A stretch of 29,739 nt of DNA. Origin: Mesotaenium endlicherianum. Lineage: Eukaryota > Streptophyta > Zygnematophyceae > Zygnematales > Mesotaeniaceae. Made by a program: the position numbers and the translations under genes. Numbering within the stretch: the first letter of the stretch is position 1; every line of letters starts with the position of its first letter. The notes beneath the pieces are model-generated. The model was given only the letters and a program-made list of their open reading frames with translations. It was not told where the DNA came from and did not search any database. Location: the NCBI GenBank assembly GCA_009602735.1, contig WELA01012722.1, positions 517,990 through 547,728 on the forward strand, read 5' to 3'. Below are positions 20,020 through 29,617 of the stretch, in pieces.

Positions 20020-20237
20020 TCGCATGCACGGCATGTTAGCATAGAGCACCTCGGTTGACTGCGCCCGCATTCGTTCCTGCGGCGAACCTAGCGCAGGTGC
20101 GTGGGTGCAGGCCCTTCCCACTCGCCCAGCTTTGACATTCCAGGACTCAGAGTTTTGCACTTCCCTCCTTATACGACTAGGCATTACACATCCGTGCCTT
20201 GCTGGCCTAGTTTGTGCGTGTGGGGATGAGGCATCTA
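20020..20237 (+). pseudogene. LINE ORF piece 3: start of the C-terminal Cys/His cluster
   Basis: This is in frame with the piece before element B. After a TAG at 20042 it reads GAWVQALPTRPALTF and then VCACGDEAS, the start of the Cys/His cluster found near the C-terminus of this LINE type. Insertion C interrupts it at the CATCTA target. The missing H-x3-C half lies at the start of the next piece. Confidence 0.75.
20232..20237. repeat. Direct repeat flanking insertion C, left copy
   Basis: CATCTA is repeated at 21383-21388. Joining across the two copies restores the LINE frame through the zinc cluster, which supports a target-site duplication. Confidence 0.7.
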
Positions 20238-21382
20238 TGTCATGATTTATTAAGTTGAGGTTGACGTACAAAACCAAGCTCTACGTGTGTGAACCATCAA
20301 CCTAGGAAGACCAACTTTGCAATGACTTTACGCATCCATATGTTGACCTTCTCTAGATTTCCAAGTCACCAAAGTGTAGCGCGTTGAAGCATCTTCCGAA
20401 TGGCACCAGTTTCGCGTCATTTGGTTAATTATCAAGTGAGATAGTTGCGATCTAGTCCGCACCCCTTTCGGCACCTAGCGGAATCACACCAAATGGCCAA
20501 CTTGTGACTCAATGCACCCAAAGGTGACAATGTTGACTATTCGTGACCCCAAGGACCCCTAGCTTTGTGCGCACAAATCCGCGAGCCCTTTAGACTACAT
20601 AAGTCTTGCATTTCCATAGTATAAGTGCATCATTGAGGCTATAACTTGGTGACAGCATCACCTACCCCTAGAGGAAGCTTCCTCAAGTTCCAGATTCACT
20701 TCTGAGGCGCTATTCAGGTAGAACCACCCAAGGAAAGCTCTACCAATGAGAGACACTTAGCATATTTTACGTGTTTTGCTTTGATTGGTTTAAGTCATGC
20801 TTAGCCTATAGGAGTGCTAGTACATGCCTTGTACACATTAGTGGACATAGGAGAGCCTCCTAGAATGACTACATGCATTAGATCCGCCGCATACGATGCC
20901 GGGTTTCCAGGAGTATAAGTACTAGAGATGTCCCTAGAGGAACATCTTTTTAGAAGTCCCATTATGCCAATTGTAAGTCACAAAGATAATCAGTAAAGCT
21001 TACACTCTTATCTCTTGTGTTTTCAGGACCACTTAGTCTCTCTCTTGTGAAGAGCAAGCCTTGCTGGCTTCCAGTCACTAGAAGAACTTCACAACTGGTG
21101 AGCAAAGTCACAACTTATACCCTCTGCCATAGGACTACTCTTGAAGATCATGATGTGCTTTCAGTGATCTTTTGGGCCAGACTTCATTAGTTGTTTTCCT
21201 ACCAGATTACAGTCTTGAGGTGCTCACTTTGGAGAGTACACACTCCTTAATTAAAACATTTGACTCTTGACTGTCGTTTGGCTATAAAGCCACATGTATT
21301 ATAGACTTCATTGCAGCAAAGCCTGCTTGCATTTTATGCATTGCTTGTGTCGATGATACGCATCCGACCTCCAACCGCACGA
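20238..21382. mobile_element. Insertion C, 1.1 kb, noncoding, possible solo LTR
   Basis: The segment interrupts the LINE frame cleanly between codons of the Cys/His cluster and is flanked by CATCTA. It begins TGTC, and if the right edge is moved 2 nt it ends GACA, giving a TG...CA element with a 4-bp inverted repeat but only a 4-bp duplication (TCTA). There is no convincing ORF. A TATA-like GAGTATAAGTAC lies near 20911. A solo LTR of a third LTR-retrotransposon family is the best guess; a small nonautonomous element is possible. Its strand is unknown. Confidence 0.6.
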
Positions 21383-21384
21383 CA

Positions 21385-22011
21385 TCTACTACACATGTCT
21401 TGAGGTGTGCACGAGAGAAGCAGCGCACAGCGACCCATGACGTTGTTCGGAATAGCGTCGCCATGATCGCGAGGAGGTCACATTTTGCACTGGCCTTGGA
21501 GAAGGGAGGCCTACTCCCTCTTCTTCCCTCCTAGACCAAGGGCCGCCGTGTGGATATTGTCTGCATGGCGAGAGAGTCGGCGGCGCGCACATTGCTGGAT
21601 GTGGTTGTGGCCAATCCTCTCGAAGGGGGTATTGTGGAGTTGGCTTCATCGACAGTAGCGGCGGCGGCGATCAAGGAGAAGGCCAAGACTCTCAACTACA
21701 GCGACACTCCAGTCGGCGACACCTTTGTCCCACTAGCGCTGGAGGTTTTTGGGACATTAGGCACCAAGTTCCACGGCTTCCTCAACCTTTGCGCTGAGCG
21801 CACAGTCTCCCTCAGCTTCAGTGTCTCTAGTGACGATGCCGGTTACAGAGACTTGGTCAACGCGATCAAGCGAGAGTACCCCAAGCTAGTCGGTTGTAGT
21901 CTACAAAGAGCTCAGGCTTCTACCGTTCACAAGCGTGCAGCTAGCGCCCTATCTAGGACTTTGCATCGACCCCAGTTCCTCTCGTTTCATTTTCCCTTGC
22001 CGACGCCTTAG
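21385..22011 (+). pseudogene. LINE ORF piece 4: end of the Cys/His cluster and C-terminal domain
   Basis: The piece completes the cluster with THVLRCAREKQR and continues THDVVRNSVAMIARR. A TAG lies at 21532, followed by GRRVDIVCM and LLDVVVANPL, matching in character the endonuclease-like C-terminal domain of this LINE type. FVPLALEVFGTLG and the YPKLVGCSLQRAQA segment lead to a TAG at 22009-22011, probably the true end of the polyprotein. Taken alone the frame from about 21550 would look like a 150-residue gene, but the context shows a LINE tail. Confidence 0.75.
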
Positions 22012-22109
22012 CAGTTCTCGGTCCTCGCGGTTTTAAGTAGATGAGTATGGACCTTCATGTCATTTCGGAGCTCGCTCCAATTTAATTAATTCATACGCCC
22101 CTTTTTTTT

Positions 22110-22280
22110 TTCAAGAGCTTCGATGAGCTTCGACGTTGAGCATGACATCCTCGTACCTGCACGTACCAGTAGAACCTGGTATGCTAAACATTATTTCCGC
22201 GTTCCAGTCCAATTTGGTACCCTCTGCCAGGATTCCCACATACCATTAGAATCTGATTTTCAAGGCGTAACTTCCGCGTA
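22110..22280. repeat. Second block of the palindromic satellite, about two units
   Basis: AAGAGCTTCGATGAGCTTCGACGTTGAGCA and CACGTACCAGTAGAACCTGGTATGC reproduce both halves of the satellite at 185-1302. A further degenerate unit (CCAATTTGGTACC, CATACCATTAGAATCTG) follows. A run of ten T bases stands just before it. The block suggests that the LINE entered a once continuous array. Confidence 0.75.
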
Positions 22281-23751
22281 TCCCAAACCGAGCGCGACGA
22301 AGACGAAACCAGATCGCAGAAACGAGGTAACATAACAGAGCTTGCTGGACATTACCTGGTGAGTTGCTGTAAGCAACACTTGCGAATTAGGACATGCCCA
22401 ATAAGGAAGCACTAGTCATGTTATTTTTCTTGCACGCCATATAGAGAAGGCTTTCATCGCGTCAATTTGCGCGCTTAGTGGCACGACACGAAACTTGATG
22501 GAACGAATAGCAATGTATACCTTCCGCTCGTAGATTGTCATGGGACGTACAGCTTATAACCCTCTGTCGACGAGCTTTCTGAGCTGAAATATATAACTAT
22601 TCCGTCGGTAGGCTGGGGCTCATAATTGATTCGTCAAGAGTGGTAACTCTTGATCTAGGCTACCGGATTGGCAGTGATTAATTTTCCAAGCCAAGGTAAG
22701 CTTTTGTATGCACAATGGAAGCAATGCTTTTTCAAGCTAAGATATGTAAGTTCACATATTTTTGGTCATGTGGCGAGTCTGGACGCAACGTTTCATAGAT
22801 CTGCATTATGATTGCTAAGCTTGCAGGCCCATAGACAGAAAGGTCATGGTGCCGGTCAAGATATGCCTAACGAAATTCTTTTCTTGTAGTGTATGTTGAA
22901 TTTGTATGTTGAATTTGTGAAGGGATAACCAAGATTGTTGTAGGTCTCTATTGAGCCTTGAACATGACGCCACTTTGTTCGACCACCCAACCATGCTGAG
23001 GGGGAGGGGAAAAAAAGGAAAAGGAAAAAAAGGGTGTACTACGGGGCATGCCAGTCTATCTGAGAATGTTCAGTGCCTGCCACATGCATAAACTCAAGGC
23101 TGCTGTCTCTGGAGCTCCAGCTAAGGCTCTAGTTGCTGCATGAAGACAAAATTTACTGCACGGGGAGGAGGGAGGGCTGCAAAACAATTACCTTCAATGA
23201 CTTTCAGATCACTGGATGCACATTCTAATATAGCTGTAGGCCATCTTGGCATGCAATCCAGTGTCGAACATGTACTTGGGTTATTATTTTTTTGATTGAA
23301 AAATTCAGCATGTCCTCAACCACTTTTTGGCCAAATATGGGGAGCAATCATGCGCATGCATGAAGAGACATGCACATGCATGTACAGAGTCCAGGCATGC
23401 ACACGTGTGAATTCATGCGCATAAATGTATATCATCATGCACATGTGGGTGTGCTCATGTGCAGACTCTTCTGCCTGTCAGGCTCTCCCGCGGGGAGCTG
23501 TGGTCCCCGCGAAGCTGGCGCTGCTGACATGTCAGCCGTGCTGACATGGCATGCACATCTGGCAATGCGCAACGCTTTGCCCATTGTTCACTGTGATCTG
23601 GAATGTGCTGGACGAGCATTCTGGATTAGAATCACCGTCAAACTTAGTAAGCAACAAGTATCAGATTAGTGCAACGTTCATATAACATTAGTATAGCACT
23701 AATACACGACCAATATATTAATTGTATAAGATTAATACACGATTAGCCATC
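22281..23751. other. Region upstream of COQ3, no gene seen
   Basis: No frame here is supported as coding. Visible structure includes a direct duplication of TGTATGTTGAATT near 22890-22918, a purine run at 22999-23032 (GGGGAGGGG plus A/G blocks), and a cluster of GCATG, CATGC and CACATG motifs at 23348-23465. There is also a perfect hairpin CGCGGGGA-N7-TCCCCGCG at 23489-23511, a 14-bp palindrome GCTGACATGTCAGC at 23523-23536, and TAATACACGA twice just before the start codon. The COQ3 promoter and 5' UTR presumably lie here, but I cannot place a transcription start. Confidence 0.5.
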
Positions 23752-24251
23752 ATGTATGCACATCTTGGAAAGTTCCAGGCTCCAGCTCGAGCATGGCCTG
23801 GAATCTCCTCTCTCATGCACCTGGCAGCCACCACGGCCACAGGATCAGGATCTCGTCATTGCATGACACCTGTCGTCAGCCCAGAGGGTCCACCCCTAGG
23901 TTTGAGGTCCACTCGGGGCGGCGTATATTCGACGTTGCAGGGTCAGGATGCTGCTGCTGCTGCTGACACCTCAGCGCCAGCAAGCAGCGAGGGCATGCCA
24001 GGTGGCGGTCATGCGGGCATCAGTCCTCAGCATCCGGAGCAGGGCCGGTCAGGCGGAGCAGCAGCAGGTGGGAGCAGGAGTACAGGTGGCAGCCATGCAG
24101 GCCACCACGCCAACGCCAGCGCCAGCACCAGCACCAGGACCAGCACCAGACAGGAGGGTGAGCACAAAGGACAAAAAACGCGTCAGAGGAAAAGGACGAG
24201 CTCTGTCGATCCCGAGGAGGTGGCCAAGTTTGCGCGACAGGCCGACACCTG
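23752..24251 (+). CDS. COQ3: COQ3 exon 1
   Basis: It encodes the presequence, the low-complexity linker and the start of the enzyme ([14 protein letters not shown]). It ends TG before GTCAGC, and the split codon is completed by G of exon 2 to give Trp, so the WWD of Coq3 proteins is formed across the junction. Confidence 0.85.
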
Positions 24252-27200
24252 GTCAGCCTCTTAAAAACCCTGATCCCTCTTCCGCGTCTTAAACCTCAAC
24301 TCTAGTCCCCTCTCAAGCCCTACCCCTTGTCCCAGTTGAAACCCTAACCCGAATGCTCGCCCCTCTGCCAGTCCTGGCCCATTCTGGCTCTAGGTGCTAA
24401 GGAGCCTTCTCGTTCTCGCAAGTCAAGCCTCTTTCTCGAACTTGGCCCCTCCCAACCGCCCCCCTCCTCCTCAAAAAAGAGGGTCCAGATGGCGCCCCAC
24501 TGGAGAGGGAGAAGGAAACTCTGGGGGGGGAGGGGAAATAGGGTTTCAGGACTTAGGGTTTAAGGATTCAGGTTTTGGGTTGGCAATTTTTTTTCCCTGA
24601 AAGTTATCTGCCTGGTCGAGTCCCATCCCTCTGTACGTGCTGCCACATGGCAGTCATTGAAGCAGTGTGCACGCCCGTGGAGAAGATAAATCCTTGCAGG
24701 CGAGAAGAATGAATGAGATGAATTTGATCAACGTGCTCTATGTAAAGCTAGTCAAAAAAATTCAGGTAGTGATGAAAAGGCTTTTAAAATGAATTTTTTC
24801 ATCGCAATGGACGAGTGAGACTGATGTTCAATACAGCAAGTTGTTGAAAGGGTAAGGTGGGCTGTATTTATGCTCAGACGAACACACACACACACTCACA
24901 CACACACACACACACACACACTCATATATATATTCATTTTTCTATGTTTACACATGCATGTGGGTATATTTGTATATGATAATGTACATTTTCATCAGCG
25001 TGTCCGTGCTCTCAAAGCCGTCGAGTAATTTTACGTGAGCAATCTGGAAGGAGTCAGCGTCTGTATTTTCAATCAGGCACCCTGGCGGGCCCTCAGCCTG
25101 ACAGGTGGCAGCCTGACAAGTGGCGGTTATGCTCTGCGCAGGTGGGATTTGAACGGGCCCCACAAGGGATTGCATTCGATGAACCCTGCCAGGCTGGCAT
25201 TCATCCAATCAGCCGTGTGTCGCCACTTGAAGTACGCTCTTGACATGTGTCAGATCCTCCCGGTGGCTGTGTTTATGACCTGTTCGTGTGGTTCAAGTGG
25301 TTTTCATATGCACGCAGGTTTCAATGATGCCCGTCCAGATGCTTTCTATTCGCATGTTACTGTCGTGTTATCGGCCGACCTACACTCAGGTGTATGTCAC
25401 GTGGGCGATCCTGGTATAGCATTTGCATAGCAGTGCGTCCAAATAAAATTTAATCGAATTGGCATGCCCGCGAGTATGAGCCTCGTTGGCGAGTTATTGA
25501 GCACGTTCGCTGATTTTGTTGCATGTAGAGGCTTGCGGTAGAAATTGGTCATGTGACATGTGATAGCCGTCAAGTGCGTGTAGGGCGTGCTCCATGCTCG
25601 CGTGCACGTGCGTTCGTGCGTGCGTGCGTGCGTGTGCATGCTTGCGAGCGCGCGCGCGCGCGCGTGTGTGTGTGTGTGTTTGCGTGGGCGCGGGCGCGCG
25701 CGTGCGTGATTGTGCAAATGCATGTCCCCTTCCATCAATATGTGGGCTCTCCCCCTGCCTATTTTCATACTCTGGGTGCACTTGCGGGGCAGCCTGGACG
25801 CGAGCAAGGCCCGCCCGCTGGAGGGATTGCGGGTGCTTGACGTCGGCTGCGGGGGCGGGCTGCTCTGCGAAGTAAGCTTTTGTGTGCCTAAGACACACCT
25901 CCACGCACATCAACTGCTACATGACCACTCCATGATTCCTTCTTCCCCAAACCATGTGGGTGTGTGAGTGTGTATGTGTGTGTGTGTGTGCGTGCGCGTG
26001 CGTGCGTGCGTGCATATATAGTAGAACACCTTTGAACAATTCATGCGTTGAACACAGCCACAATCGTTAGACTCTCTTGTTCCGCGTGAAATTCTGAGCT
26101 CTAAAGATTTCTTCGGGATGTGCCAATCGAACGCGCCATACTTATCCGCAAGTAATCAATTTGTCCCATCAGAAGCACATCTTTGATAATTATCACACAG
26201 CCTAATTGCTCTATTCTCGGCTCGAAGGATGAACGGCCGAGATGGCTTGAAGGCAGGATATCAGTCTGCAGGTTTACTGTTGCAATTTAGAAATTGGCAG
26301 CTGCCCTGTCCTTGTGGGCTCTGATACTGACATCTGGCATGCGGCTGCTGTCCACCTGGCAGTTGCTGTTTCCTTGTGGTCATTAAGACTCCTCAGGCCT
26401 GGGCTGCCATCCACCTGGCAGCCTGCGGTGTCCTGTGGGTTCTGCGAATGACACCTTACCGTGGCGGCTTTCCGTGTGGCAGCCCCTGGCGCGACTTGGC
26501 GCGGAGGTGACAGGTGTCGACGCTACAGAGGCCAACACAAAAGTTGCGTCACTGCATGCGGTCAGTAGGCTGCCTGAACTGAATGTTCTCAAATCCTCAA
26601 CTCGGTTGGCTTTACTGCTTACACGCCTCCTTTTCGCACTCCTGGGGGTGCCCGAGCGAAACTTATCTCCCCTCTGTTCTCGTCTTTTATATCAAAATGA
26701 TATGTTGGATATCTTCGCGTCGCTTACTAGCTTCCGGCTACCTCACTCGTGAAAGAGAGATATTTTTCAAATTAGAAAAGTGAGCCGTGTGTGTCCAGCA
26801 GATGTACGGAAACGAACGCGTGAAAGCCTGCCAGGTAGATGTTCTTCACAAGAGTTAATCCATCATCTTGAGGATGACTGAAAATGAAGCGTCAAGAACA
26901 ATGACACACGCCAATGATGAGACCGGCTCTAACAAGAGGTTGTGAGTCTTTCCACACCGTTGATCTGAGAAATGCTAATCTTAGTGGGATTAGAGTGAGC
27001 AATGGAGTGCTTGAAAGTTTAGCTTCTATTTTTTCACACAAAGCGAACATAATATCTATATATATATTTATGTGTACGTCAATCAAAATGCTGAAATAGC
27101 TCATTGCAAGTAGCTGAAATATGCATTCTGATTGGTGTCTAGGTTACTCCATGTATCTGGAATTCGACTTCAAGATATCTGTTCTTTTTCTGTTCTTAGT

Positions 27201-29617
27201 TCATCTCTGTGTTCATGTATACAGCTATTAGTTGAGTAATTATGAGCATGTGCACACATCGACGGTGTATGCTCATCAATTCCAACGCGTTATTACTGTA
27301 CTTATTTTCGCAGCCTCACCATAACAAACAAGTCATTGCCTTCGAGTGCGTGCGCACGTTAGGATTTGAGTCAACTTTAATTATTTTGAGTGCTGTGAAG
27401 TGCCTGTCTTGCCTGACTACTCTCTTGTCATCGTGAATGTAAAACATTACTCTATGCTATCAGCTATGATATGCTGCATGTGTTGTGTATGTATACACGT
27501 ATATGAACATGTTGATGAATTAGTATATATCTCCGTGTATATATTAAACATAAGAATTTCAGTTACTAATCTTATATGGTATTGACAAACAACCCATTGC
27601 AGTCAATCATTGTTGAATGGCCCTAATTTATCTGCCGCTAAACTCAAGCTCAATATTGATCATGACATCGCTGTTCCTTCTGCATCTTCAAGCACTCTTG
27701 TTTGAGTCGAGCAACCGATTTGCACCCCTCCCGTGAAACCTGGAATCATGCAGTCACGCCCACAGGTCTAACTCTTGAAGTCAGAAAGTGAGCTTTTCCC
27801 TTCCCTGAACTGACGGGTTGGAGCTTTGTTGCGGGTTTGCAGAAGGCCGACCTGGTGACTGCCTCCATCAAGTACATGGCCGTTACTGCAGGTACCTCAC
27901 ATCAATTGCACGCGCGTATGTGTGTGTGTGTGTGTGCGTGTGTGTGTGCGTGTACGGTGTGCGTGTGCGCGTGCGCGTGCGTGCGTGCGTGGATGTGCGT
28001 GTGTAGTTGCTGTCTACCTTCTCCATACGCTGATAGATGACATCTCCAATATGTCTAATTTGATATCTGGGAGGCTCTGCTCCATATGTGGCCCTACACA
28101 TGCGAGAGTGAAGAGTAAAGCGTGCGTATGATGCTGCAATCACCTCACTACGGCACCACTCCAGGTGTGGACAACCTTCCCACAGAAAGCAACGGTGCCG
28201 CTTCCCAACTTGCGGTTGGCACGTCAGCCGTTGTGCGGAAAATGGTATAGAAAACGACAGCAACAACATCACTGGGGCAGCTGTTCCAAATTGTCAGGCC
28301 ATGCTTTCGTTGGGCTGCCAGAAAAAGACAACAAAAAAACAACCAAAAAAAACAGAAACTAAAAAAACATCTCACACGTCTGCGTCGGAAAAAAAATGGT
28401 GCCACACACAATCACGATCACGAGCGCGCAGCCATCTTCCAGAAGCCGTGCTTGCAGCATGCCTAAAACCCTGAAACCCCAGACCTACTTGCCTACTTGT
28501 GCATGATGCGTACATCCCCTTGAGTGTGTTTTCCTGCCAGCAGAACCGTGCTGCAGCCGACTACCGCCTTCATCAGCTTGTGTCTGGGGTGCCTGCGTGT
28601 GTGTGCTTTGGGTTGGGGAGGGGAGGGGGCAAGCAGAGGAGTTGGTGGAGGAGGGCAAGGTGTATGACTTGGTCATCGCGTCGGAGGTAGCGTGTCTCCC
28701 CTTCCCTCTCTCCGTCCCTCCCTCGCTCCCTCCCTCCCTCCCTCCCTCCCTCCCTCCCTCCCTCTCTTGAGGTGTTCACAAGCACCAATTGAGGCACTAC
28801 CTATGTGCTGACACTCGAGTCATGATCTGTAGTAAGTGGCTGTACTGGTGTGATGCCCGTTATTTTTATGCTGCGAGTACGTGGGCAATACTTGTGTGCT
28901 ATACATTCGCGTGTTGCTGTGCGGCATTTGCTAGCTTGCATCCGCCGACAACTAGATGCGTTCCTGTCTTCCCTTCCTTTGGGTTCATTCCCATTGCACT
29001 GAAAAACGTGGGCTGTGTCTTGCCACACCCGCCAACCCACCTCGGCAGCTGGTACCAATGCGCGCATGTGTGCACGTATACAAACAAACTCAAAGTATGC
29101 ATGTCACTCTGTAGCCTTCACCCTGCACCGCTGCCTTTCTGCTGACCCCCTTGCGACGATTGCTGCACTTCAACCCTGGACCTTCTTTAACCCTCCACCG
29201 CTGCACACTAAGCTTGAATCCGCCTCACCCTAAGCTTCAGCCCTTCGGAGGCTTCACCAGAGAGCGAGCAAGTGTTCGTGGTGATGAGCACTGAATTTCT
29301 TACTACTTTCTTGCTCCCTGGCTGCCGCCTGGCCGGCTGGCTGTCGCTTTGCTCGCTCGATCTATTGCTTACTGGCTCGCTCGCTTGCTTGCCTGCTGGC
29401 TGGCCTGCTTGCTTGCTCGCTCGCTCGCTCATTTTTTCGCTCTCTTGCGGGGCGGGCTCGCGCGCAGGTGATAGAACACGTGGCGGAGCCGGAGGCCTTC
29501 GTGCAGTCGCTGGGGGCCCTCTGCCGCCCGGGCGGCGGCGTGGCAGTGTCCACCATCAACCGCACCGTGCGATCGCACGCGCTCGCCATCGTGGCCGCCG
29601 AATACGTGCTCAACCTG
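23752..29617 (+). CDS. COQ3: COQ3, ubiquinone-biosynthesis O-methyltransferase, first seven exons (3' truncated)
   Basis: Coq3 methylates ring hydroxyls of ubiquinone precursors using S-adenosylmethionine, in the CoQ-synthome at the mitochondrial inner membrane. Seven exons (500, 90, 79, 78, 49, 50 and 150 nt) join through GT-AG introns with matching phases into 332 residues. Residues 1 to about 60 look like a mitochondrial presequence. About 60-150 form a low-complexity Ala/Gly/Ser/Thr/His linker longer than usual. The enzyme follows: [15 protein letters not shown], then [15 protein letters not shown] motif [12 protein letters not shown] (211-221), VTGVD with the ribose-binding Asp236, SEVIEHV (281-287) and [15 protein letters not shown]. 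Relatives suggest about 80 more residues beyond the window. The first ATG of the open frame is taken as start; one at 23815 is an alternative. Confidence 0.93.
24881..24921. repeat. (CA)n microsatellite in COQ3 intron 1
   Basis: A CA dinucleotide run with two CT interruptions is followed by a short TATATATA stretch. The rest of this 890-nt intron shows nothing else convincing. Confidence 0.9.
25142..25231 (+). CDS. COQ3: COQ3 exon 2
   Basis: The acceptor is GCTCTGCGCAG. The exon reads [18 protein letters not shown] and then [11 protein letters not shown], the conserved N-terminal block of Coq3. It ends with AA before GTACGC, and the Asn codon is completed by exon 3. Confidence 0.92.
25605..25708. 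repeat. (TG/CG)n alternating purine-pyrimidine tract in COQ3 intron 2
   Basis: Runs of GTGC, GCGCGC and TGTGTG alternate for about 100 bp, ending 84 bp before the exon 3 acceptor. Such a sequence can adopt Z-DNA. Open frames across it are artefacts of the repeat. Confidence 0.85.
25793..25871 (+). CDS. COQ3: COQ3 exon 3 (SAM-binding motif I)
   Basis: It begins after CGGGGCAG, supplies the last base of the split Asn codon, and encodes [12 protein letters not shown] and then [14 protein letters not shown]. The Gly-rich loop binds the methionine part of S-adenosylmethionine. It ends in phase 0 before GTAAGC. Confidence 0.95.
25962..26018. repeat. (TG)n/(CGTG)n microsatellite in COQ3 intron 3
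   Basis: TG and CGTG units fill about 55 bp, starting about 90 bp from the 5' splice site and ending in CATATATA. Confidence 0.88.
26295..26482 (+). repeat. 61-bp minisatellite ending in the exon 4 splice acceptor
   Basis: TGGCAG occurs at 26295, 26357, 26416 and 26477, steps of 62, 59 and 61 bp, within similar contexts (CC-ACC-TGGCAG, then GT-TCC-TGTGG-T). The last TGGCAG is the functional acceptor of exon 4, so the earlier units carry decoy copies of the splice site. Confidence 0.65.
26483..26560 (+). CDS. COQ3: COQ3 exon 4
   Basis: Beginning in phase 0 it encodes [20 protein letters not shown] and then VASLHA. Asp of TGVDA is the residue that contacts the S-adenosylmethionine ribose. It ends in phase 0 before GTCAGT. 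Confidence 0.95.
26561..27842 (+). other. COQ3 intron 4, no other feature seen
   Basis: The 1,282-nt intron is AT-richer than its neighbours and is the only one of the six without a clear microsatellite. The short frames in it look like chance. Confidence 0.75.
27843..27891 (+). CDS. COQ3: COQ3 exon 5 (49 nt)
   Basis: Acceptor GGTTTGCAG. It encodes [16 protein letters not shown], the strand leading to the AE(E/K)L motif. It ends with the G of a split Glu codon before GTACCT. Confidence 0.85.
27913..28006. repeat. (TG)n/(CG)n tract in COQ3 intron 5
   Basis: The alternating purine-pyrimidine run starts about 20 bp after the 5' splice site and mixes TG, CG and GTGC units. Frames across it are spurious. 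Confidence 0.88.
28637..28686 (+). CDS. COQ3: COQ3 exon 6 (50 nt)
   Basis: Acceptor GGCAAGCAG. AG completes the split Glu codon, then [16 protein letters not shown] follows, SAM methyltransferase motif II. It ends in phase 0 before GTAGCG. The frame is not the longest open one here, but it is the only one that fits Coq3 and both splice phases. Confidence 0.9.
28697..28767. repeat. (CCCT)n pyrimidine tract in COQ3 intron 6
   Basis: A CCCT/CTCC run of about 70 bp begins within about 10 bp of the 5' splice site. On the other strand it is a pure purine run. Confidence 0.9.
29376..29431. repeat. (GCTC/GCTT)n tract in COQ3 intron 6
   Basis: GCTC, GCTT and GCCT tetranucleotides repeat for about 55 bp, ending roughly 36 bp before the exon 7 acceptor. 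Confidence 0.85.
29468..29617 (+). CDS. COQ3: COQ3 exon 7
   Basis: Acceptor CGCGCGCAG. It encodes [19 protein letters not shown], then [14 protein letters not shown] and VAAEYVLNL, covering the rest of motif II and motif III. It ends in phase 0 before a consensus GTGAGT donor, so at least one more exon lies outside the window. Confidence 0.95.

Larger units (their letters stand above)
1303..22103 (+). mobile_element. Dead LINE-like (non-LTR) retroelement, host of three later insertions
   Basis: Four coding pieces in the same orientation form one polyprotein once three insertions are set aside: zinc finger and reverse transcriptase, RT thumb and linker, a C-terminal Cys/His cluster, and a terminal domain. 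After subtraction about 3.1 kb of coding sequence remains, roughly 1,040 codons, a sensible size for a single-ORF plant or algal LINE. The element is dead: it has in-frame stops, at least one frameshift, and an altered RT catalytic motif. Outer boundaries are inferred from the flanking satellite blocks. I found no target-site duplication or poly(A) tail. Confidence 0.8.

Noticed and set aside
21550-22011. A stand-alone 150-residue gene
   Set aside because: The frame continues upstream into the LINE Cys/His cluster and is the C-terminal domain of that polyprotein.
22104-22113. T10 run as a poly(A) tail marking a minus-strand retroposon
   Set aside because: The adjacent LINE is on the plus strand and no minus-strand element or target duplication is visible.
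25553-25913. Long frames on both strands across the GTGC/GCGC tract
   Set aside because: Produced by the alternating repeat; only 25793-25871 is supported as coding, by Coq3 motifs and splice phase.
28573-28797. Minus-strand frame with repeated GGRE peptides
   Set aside because: Translation of the CCCT microsatellite.
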